The notes under the pieces are model-generated. The model saw only the letters and a program-made list of their open reading frames with translations, searched no databases and was not told where the DNA came from. Below are positions 60,366 to 64,000 of a DNA stretch of 64,000 bases, piece by piece. The stretch covers positions 372,001-436,000 of the forward strand of contig CAWEZX010000018.1 of assembly GCA_963813555.1 (NCBI GenBank), in the 5' to 3' direction. Source of the stretch: Roseiarcus sp963813555 (GTDB taxonomy: Bacteria > Pseudomonadota > Alphaproteobacteria > Rhizobiales > Beijerinckiaceae). The position numbers and the translations under genes are program-made. Each line of letters opens with the position of its first letter. Position 1 is the first letter of the stretch.

Positions 60366-61183
60366 GGACTGTCACGTTGACGATTTGTCGATGGTTTTGG
60401 GCTAGTTGGCGGCGATGAGCCAGACGTCAAATTCCTGCTATCGTGGTCATCGCTTTCCCGCTGAGGTCATCGCCCATGCGGTTTGGCTCTATTTCCGTTT
60501 CCCTCTCAGCCTGAGAATGGTCGAAGATCTTCTGGCCGCCCGCGGTATGATCGTCAGTCACGAAACCGTCCGGCGCTGGGCTGAGAAATTCGGCCGAGAC
60601 TTCGCCAACGAAGTGCGCCGGCGCGCGCCGCAATTCGGCGACAAGTGGCGTCTCGATGAGGTCGTGGTCGCCATCAATGGCGAAAAGCGCTGGCTTGGCG
60701 CGCCGTCGATCAGGACGGCTTTGTCCTCGATGCTTTGGTTCAGAGCCGCCGCGACCGAAGCGCCGCCGAACGCCTGCTTCGCAAGCTCCTCCGCAAACAG
60801 GCCCGCGCTCCGCGTGTCTTGGTCACCGATAAGCTCGGTTCTTACGGCGCCGCGCGCACGGACATGGGCATGAAGTTCGAGCATCGCCAGCATAAGGGAC
60901 TCAATAATCGGGCCGAAAATTCCCATCAGCCAACGAGGCGGCGAGAGCGGATCATGAAGCGGTTCAAATCGCCGCGGCAACTGCAGCGTTTCGTCTCGAT
61001 CCATAATCCTATCGCCAACCTCTTCCACTTTCCCCGCCACGCCCTTTCAGCATCTGACTATCGAGCACTTCGCGCCGACGCGCTGAACGCGTGGAAGATC
61101 ATTGCCGGCGTCCAGATCGCCGCATAGCCCGGGCGCTCCATTTCAGCATCGTTGCGAGCTTCGCTCAATAAGTTGACGATGCC
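60366..61183 (+). mobile_element. IS6-family insertion sequence, copy 3
   Basis: It is 818 nt, one base shorter than the other copies. It lies in the opposite orientation to copy 2, so together they bracket 58578-60365. The flanks TCAAAGGG and AGGGAAAG are unrelated. Its transposase is frameshifted, so any movement would depend on the other copies. Confidence 0.87.
60415..61127 (+). pseudogene. IS6-family transposase, copy 3, frameshifted
   Basis: It is identical in layout to copies 1 and 2 until INGEKRWL. There CTTTGG of copy 1 is CTTGG near 60694, the loss of one T. The first frame ends at 60873; the rest of the transposase, including DDE residues 2 and 3, is read in another frame to 61127. 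Confidence 0.9.
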
Positions 61184-61416
61184 AGGGAAAGGCGGTGCGA
61201 CGGATAGTCCGGGACGCCGGGGCGCGTCTTGTGTTTCTGCCGAAATACTCCCCCGACCTCAATCCGATCGAGCAGGTCTTCGCCAAGTTCAAAACCCTGC
61301 TGCGATAGGCACAAGCTCGAACCTACGACGCCGTCGCCGATGCCGCCGCCGCCATTCTCTCTCAATACGCCCCACAGGAATGCGCCGCATACATCAGGAA
61401 CGCAGGGTATGCGTAA
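61184..61416 (+). pseudogene. IS630-family transposase C-terminal remnant
   Basis: The frame reads RRIVRDAGARLVFLPKYSPD then LNPIEQVFAKFKTLLR, a TAG, and AQARTYDAVADAAAAILSQY with the ending AAYIRNAGYA. This is an IS630 catalytic C-terminus with a nonsense change where Lys is expected. It is of the KLKALLRKA subgroup, not that of the N-terminal piece at 57326, so the two are probably not one element. Confidence 0.75.
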
Positions 61417-61434
61417 ATCCAAAAGCAAAAGTCT

Positions 61435-63273
61435 CTAGAATCCGCAACGATTTCCGGTGCTGCCAGAGTTGTAATTGATCGTGATCGGCATAATTGTAGC
61501 AGTATATGGCGGACCGTTTCCAGTATAGTTGCCGGAGTAGACGATGTTAGCAGACGTTCCTGTCGAATTGATACTAGGCATCAGGACTCGCGGAGTGTAC
61601 ATACCTTCTGGATCGTATACTTGTACCTGAAATTTGCACCATGGACCCCATGGATGCTGGGCCTGCCACACATTCCAGACGGTGTATTGAGTAAAGTTTT
61701 TACCAGGATTATGGTTGTTCGACGGGTAATAAGTCATCATGCCGAGATAGACGCCTTGCGATCCACTCGGACCGGGGATGTACTGGATATCAAAGGTGCT
61801 GATCCTTCCATTACCCCCAAGCGAGCCAAATGCAGGATCGGAAATGGTAGGAACCGCATCGCAGGTCGTACCATGCACGGCCGGATCGGCTCCGAACGCG
61901 CCTGACTGACCGTTTGGCAGTCGTCCCGCAGTGTTGGAAAAGGACCAGTTCGCATCCAGGATGCCGTCGCCGCCGCAAAAATATTGGTATTTTGACGGAT
62001 CGAGCAGGGCGATGTCAGATTGCTTCACCCGGGCGAGATAGGACGCAGACCCATTCGTCCATTGGCCGCCGCTACTAACAACATAAACATATGTGCTGGC
62101 GTTATCAGGAAGTGTCGCGCAGCCCGAAAAGCCGTTGTAGGCGCAGGTGTAATCCTGCCCGTACTGCACGAAGCCGAGCGCTGTGAAGTCATTGCTCGGC
62201 CACATCGGCGCATTGACCGGGGACGGATAGGGCGATGAGGACGTGTAGCTGGCCGGAGCGTAAGGCGGGATCATCGAACCGCTGGTGGCCGTGCTCGCGG
62301 TAAAGGTGCAGGTGACCGTGCAGGTCATCTGAAGGCCCATGCAGGCGCCGCCGGTACAGGTCGCCGGAACGGTAACGGTCCAGTTGCCCTGGAACGCGGT
62401 CGTTCCGCTCGTGATCTGGACATTCTGACCGACACCGTATGGGTAGTTAGCCGCGGCGGTATAGTTTATGGTCGCGGTGATCGGCGGCCCAGCCGTCATC
62501 GTTCCGCCAGTGATCGTCGCGCCGGTCCCGTACCAAAGCCCTGCAGTGCTAAAGGGCGTCGGCTGCGGGTTCCAGGTCAGGCCGCCATCCAGGCTCATAA
62601 TCAGCTGCGATGCATACTCCGTCGAAGCGCAGGACGGAATCGGACAGACAGCGCCGATGGCGTTGTAAACTTGGCGATCGACATCTTGAAACAGGGTGTC
62701 CGTGCCCCCAATCGTGAGTGCAAGCAGGCCAAAGCCCTTAAACGTGTTGCTGAAAAAATTCCCGTTCCACTGCTGCTTGACGTTCGCCATCTGAATCTGG
62801 CCGGTCGTCGTCGCGTCCGTGAACGTCCCGAGCCCGGCGTCTGAAGCAAACGAAATCGTCCCGCCAGAGGTCCAGGTATTCGTGCTCGCTGCCGTATTGT
62901 TGCCGGTCAGCGTGCAGACGCCCGCCGTGCAGTTAGTGGCGGTGAGGCTCGTGAGCGTGCCGTTGAACGCAGTCGGAGTGACCCCGGCAATGGTCACGTT
63001 AATGCCTGTGGGAAAGGCATAATTGCCAGCGTAAGTCACCGTTTCCGTGGTTCCGGTGATGCTGCCGCCAGTAATGGCTGGAAAGAATGTGCAGTCGTCA
63101 CAGCTTGTCAGAATCGTTCCGGCTGCGTTTTGCACGTTGAAGAACGTGTCGCCGCGCATGGCGGGAGTGATCTTCGTGCCAACACCGAATGTAATGCTGG
63201 CGATGGAGTTCTGCTGTGCGCCTGCAGCCGTCACCAGGACGGCGAACAGGGCGGCAAGGATGATCCTTAGCAA
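61435..63273 (-). CDS. Large secreted protein of unknown function
   Basis: A 612-residue exported protein that I do not recognise. The signal peptide LRIILAALFAVLVTAAGA is followed by Thr/Gly/Asn-rich beta sequence with several Cys pairs and many aromatic residues (for example SLDGGLTWNPQ and QAQHPWGPWCKFQ, which recall BNR-like/DUF4185-type sugar-active folds). It starts with TTG overlapping the end of the upstream gene. Codon use and lower GC set it apart from the core genes and suggest acquisition. Confidence 0.7.
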   Translation of the reverse strand: MLRIILAALFAVLVTAAGAQQNSIASITFGVGTKITPAMRGDTFFNVQNAAGTILTSCDDCTFFPAITGGSITGTTETVTYAGNYAFPTGINVTIAGVTPTAFNGTLTSLTATNCTAGVCTLTGNNTAASTNTWTSGGTISFASDAGLGTFTDATTTGQIQMANVKQQWNGNFFSNTFKGFGLLALTIGGTDTLFQDVDRQVYNAIGAVCPIPSCASTEYASQLIMSLDGGLTWNPQPTPFSTAGLWYGTGATITGGTMTAGPPITATINYTAAANYPYGVGQNVQITSGTTAFQGNWTVTVPATCTGGACMGLQMTCTVTCTFTASTATSGSMIPPYAPASYTSSSPYPSPVNAPMWPSNDFTALGFVQYGQDYTCAYNGFSGCATLPDNASTYVYVVSSGGQWTNGSASYLARVKQSDIALLDPSKYQYFCGGDGILDANWSFSNTAGRLPNGQSGAFGADPAVHGTTCDAVPTISDPAFGSLGGNGRISTFDIQYIPGPSGSQGVYLGMMTYYPSNNHNPGKNFTQYTVWNVWQAQHPWGPWCKFQVQVYDPEGMYTPRVLMPSINSTGTSANIVYSGNYTGNGPPYTATIMPITINYNSGSTGNRCGF

Positions 63274-64000
63274 TAGAGGTTCCCCCGGTTGGCGTGGTAA
63301 TCGTGGTTGAGGTTGTAAAATTGGGTGATTTGGGTTCCGGTTAGCCCCGATCCGGAGTCGAACTCACCGATCGTGTCTATGGTCTGATTGGAGATCGTTC
63401 CTGCAATGTTTTTCGCCCCGACAGGGAAGATTGCATTAGGAACGGCGTCACTAGGAGACGCGATCGTCAGGAGTGACGTCGCGTTGAGATAGGATGTGAA
63501 ATTAGCCGATCCGGTGCGATCGATCGTCCAATAGCCGCCCGATCCAGTGCCCGTCGTGCCGAAGGTCGTGTTGCCGCCGAATGCCGCGCCATTGAGTCCG
63601 ACTTGGTTCGCGGCGTTGTTCCCAGAGTTGGCCACTCCGATTTCGTGGAAGGAGAAGTCGGCCCCGCTCGTCGTCAGCGCTCCGAACTGGATAGGAGCGC
63701 CTGAATTGGTGGCGAGGCGGGTGTTGATTAGGCACATGCTGACGTGCGCGCTGTTCTGCACGTAGTTCGGGCTCGTTGCCGCGGAAGCGTTGAATCCCGT
63801 CGAAATGTATTCTGTGACGTTTGCGCCGTACTGACTTTCCGTTCCGGTGAACCCGACATCCGGGTCAAACAGCATCGGGTCGGTTGTGAGGGTGAGCACG
63901 CCATCATAAGACGACCCAGATGGCGCGAGATTGATCAGCGCGGTCGCCGGCGTCGGCGCATCAAAAAGATACCAGATGTCGAGCGTCGAGTAGATGCCGG
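63270..64000 (-). CDS. Beta-rich surface or phage-like structural protein (partial)
   Basis: The frame is open from 64000, so the N-terminus is beyond the window. About 243 residues are visible: STLDIWYLFDAPTPATALIN, then FTGTESQYGANVTEYISTGF and DTIGEFDSGSGLTGTQITQF. The Thr/Ser/Asn/Gly-rich composition resembles LamG/concanavalin-like or phage tail-associated modules. Its stop overlaps the TTG start of the secreted protein, so they form one transcript. Confidence 0.6.

Noticed and set aside
5020..61191. 8-bp target duplications around the three IS6 copies
   Set aside because: The flanking 8-mers of each copy were compared and none match, within or between copies.
57326..61416. One IS630 element split by the IS6-bracketed segment
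   Set aside because: The N-terminal piece and the C-terminal piece look like different IS630 subgroups, so they are probably not halves of the same element.
1..64000. CRISPR arrays, tRNA or rRNA genes
   Set aside because: No regularly spaced direct repeats and no recognisable tRNA or rRNA sequence were seen by eye; a covariance-model scan was not possible.

Overview
The window is high-GC DNA that reads as the chromosome of an alphaproteobacterium of the Rhizobiales/Hyphomicrobiales. Housekeeping gene neighbourhoods typical of that order are present: rpoN-hpf-ptsN, purS-purQ, and feuQ-type kinase followed by ccmIEFH. A propane/acetone-type soluble diiron monooxygenase locus suggests a relative of Methylocella, Methylocapsa or other Beijerinckiaceae. 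The genus is inference from gene content only.

Layout. 0.5-4.9 kb: a translation operon, ffh-rpsP-rimM-trmD, in which a ~270-nt imperfect palindrome and a Rieske protein gene (petA) sit between rimM and trmD. 5.0-5.85 kb: IS6-family copy 1, which has beheaded an outer-membrane protein gene. 6-12.2 kb: ahcY (-), then rpoN-hpf-ptsN-purS-purQ-hisE (+). 12.5-26.4 kb: mixed metabolic genes (secreted protein, atypical SDR and dienelactone hydrolase, SMP-30 lactonase, SUV3-like helicase with an S4 protein, Gfo/Idh dehydrogenase, gamma-glutamyltransferase, L,D-transpeptidase, iorA/iorB-type molybdenum hydroxylase, LTXXQ protein, SseB-like protein).

26.4-38.5 kb is the centrepiece. A divergently transcribed AcoR/MimR-type sigma-54 activator faces a -24/-12 promoter with two 17-nt palindromic upstream sites. 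The promoter drives an alcohol dehydrogenase, two small uncharacterised proteins, the four monooxygenase components (alpha, reductase, beta, coupling protein), an amidohydrolase, a DUF59/MIP18-type protein and a dedicated GroEL. The likely pathway is hydroxylation of a short alkane, ketone or phenol, then alcohol oxidation, with iron-sulfur/diiron maturation and a private chaperonin. The alpha-subunit gene carries a 1-nt insertion between Glu and His of its second ExxH iron-binding motif.

38.5-46.6 kb is a rearranged accessory zone: IS630 remnants either side of an acyltransferase-3 gene, a LacI regulator, N- and C-terminal fragments of an amidohydrolase on opposite strands, a truncated DddP-like M24 protein, a frameshifted CobW GTPase, and two dehydrogenases. 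46.9-55.3 kb: ilvD, a FeuQ/PhoQ-like kinase without its regulator, a lipoprotein and ccmIEFH, where ccmH has an intergenic repeat inserted in frame after its start.

55.3-61.4 kb: DUF2000 and MarR genes, a mosaic of gene tails (paralogue remnant, SDR tail, LysR tail), a truncated IS630 transposase, and IS6 copies 2 and 3 in opposite orientation bracketing a PEP-CTERM protein and a VOC protein. 61.4-64 kb: two secreted or structural proteins of unfamiliar type on the minus strand, the second running off the right edge. No tRNA, rRNA or CRISPR array was seen.
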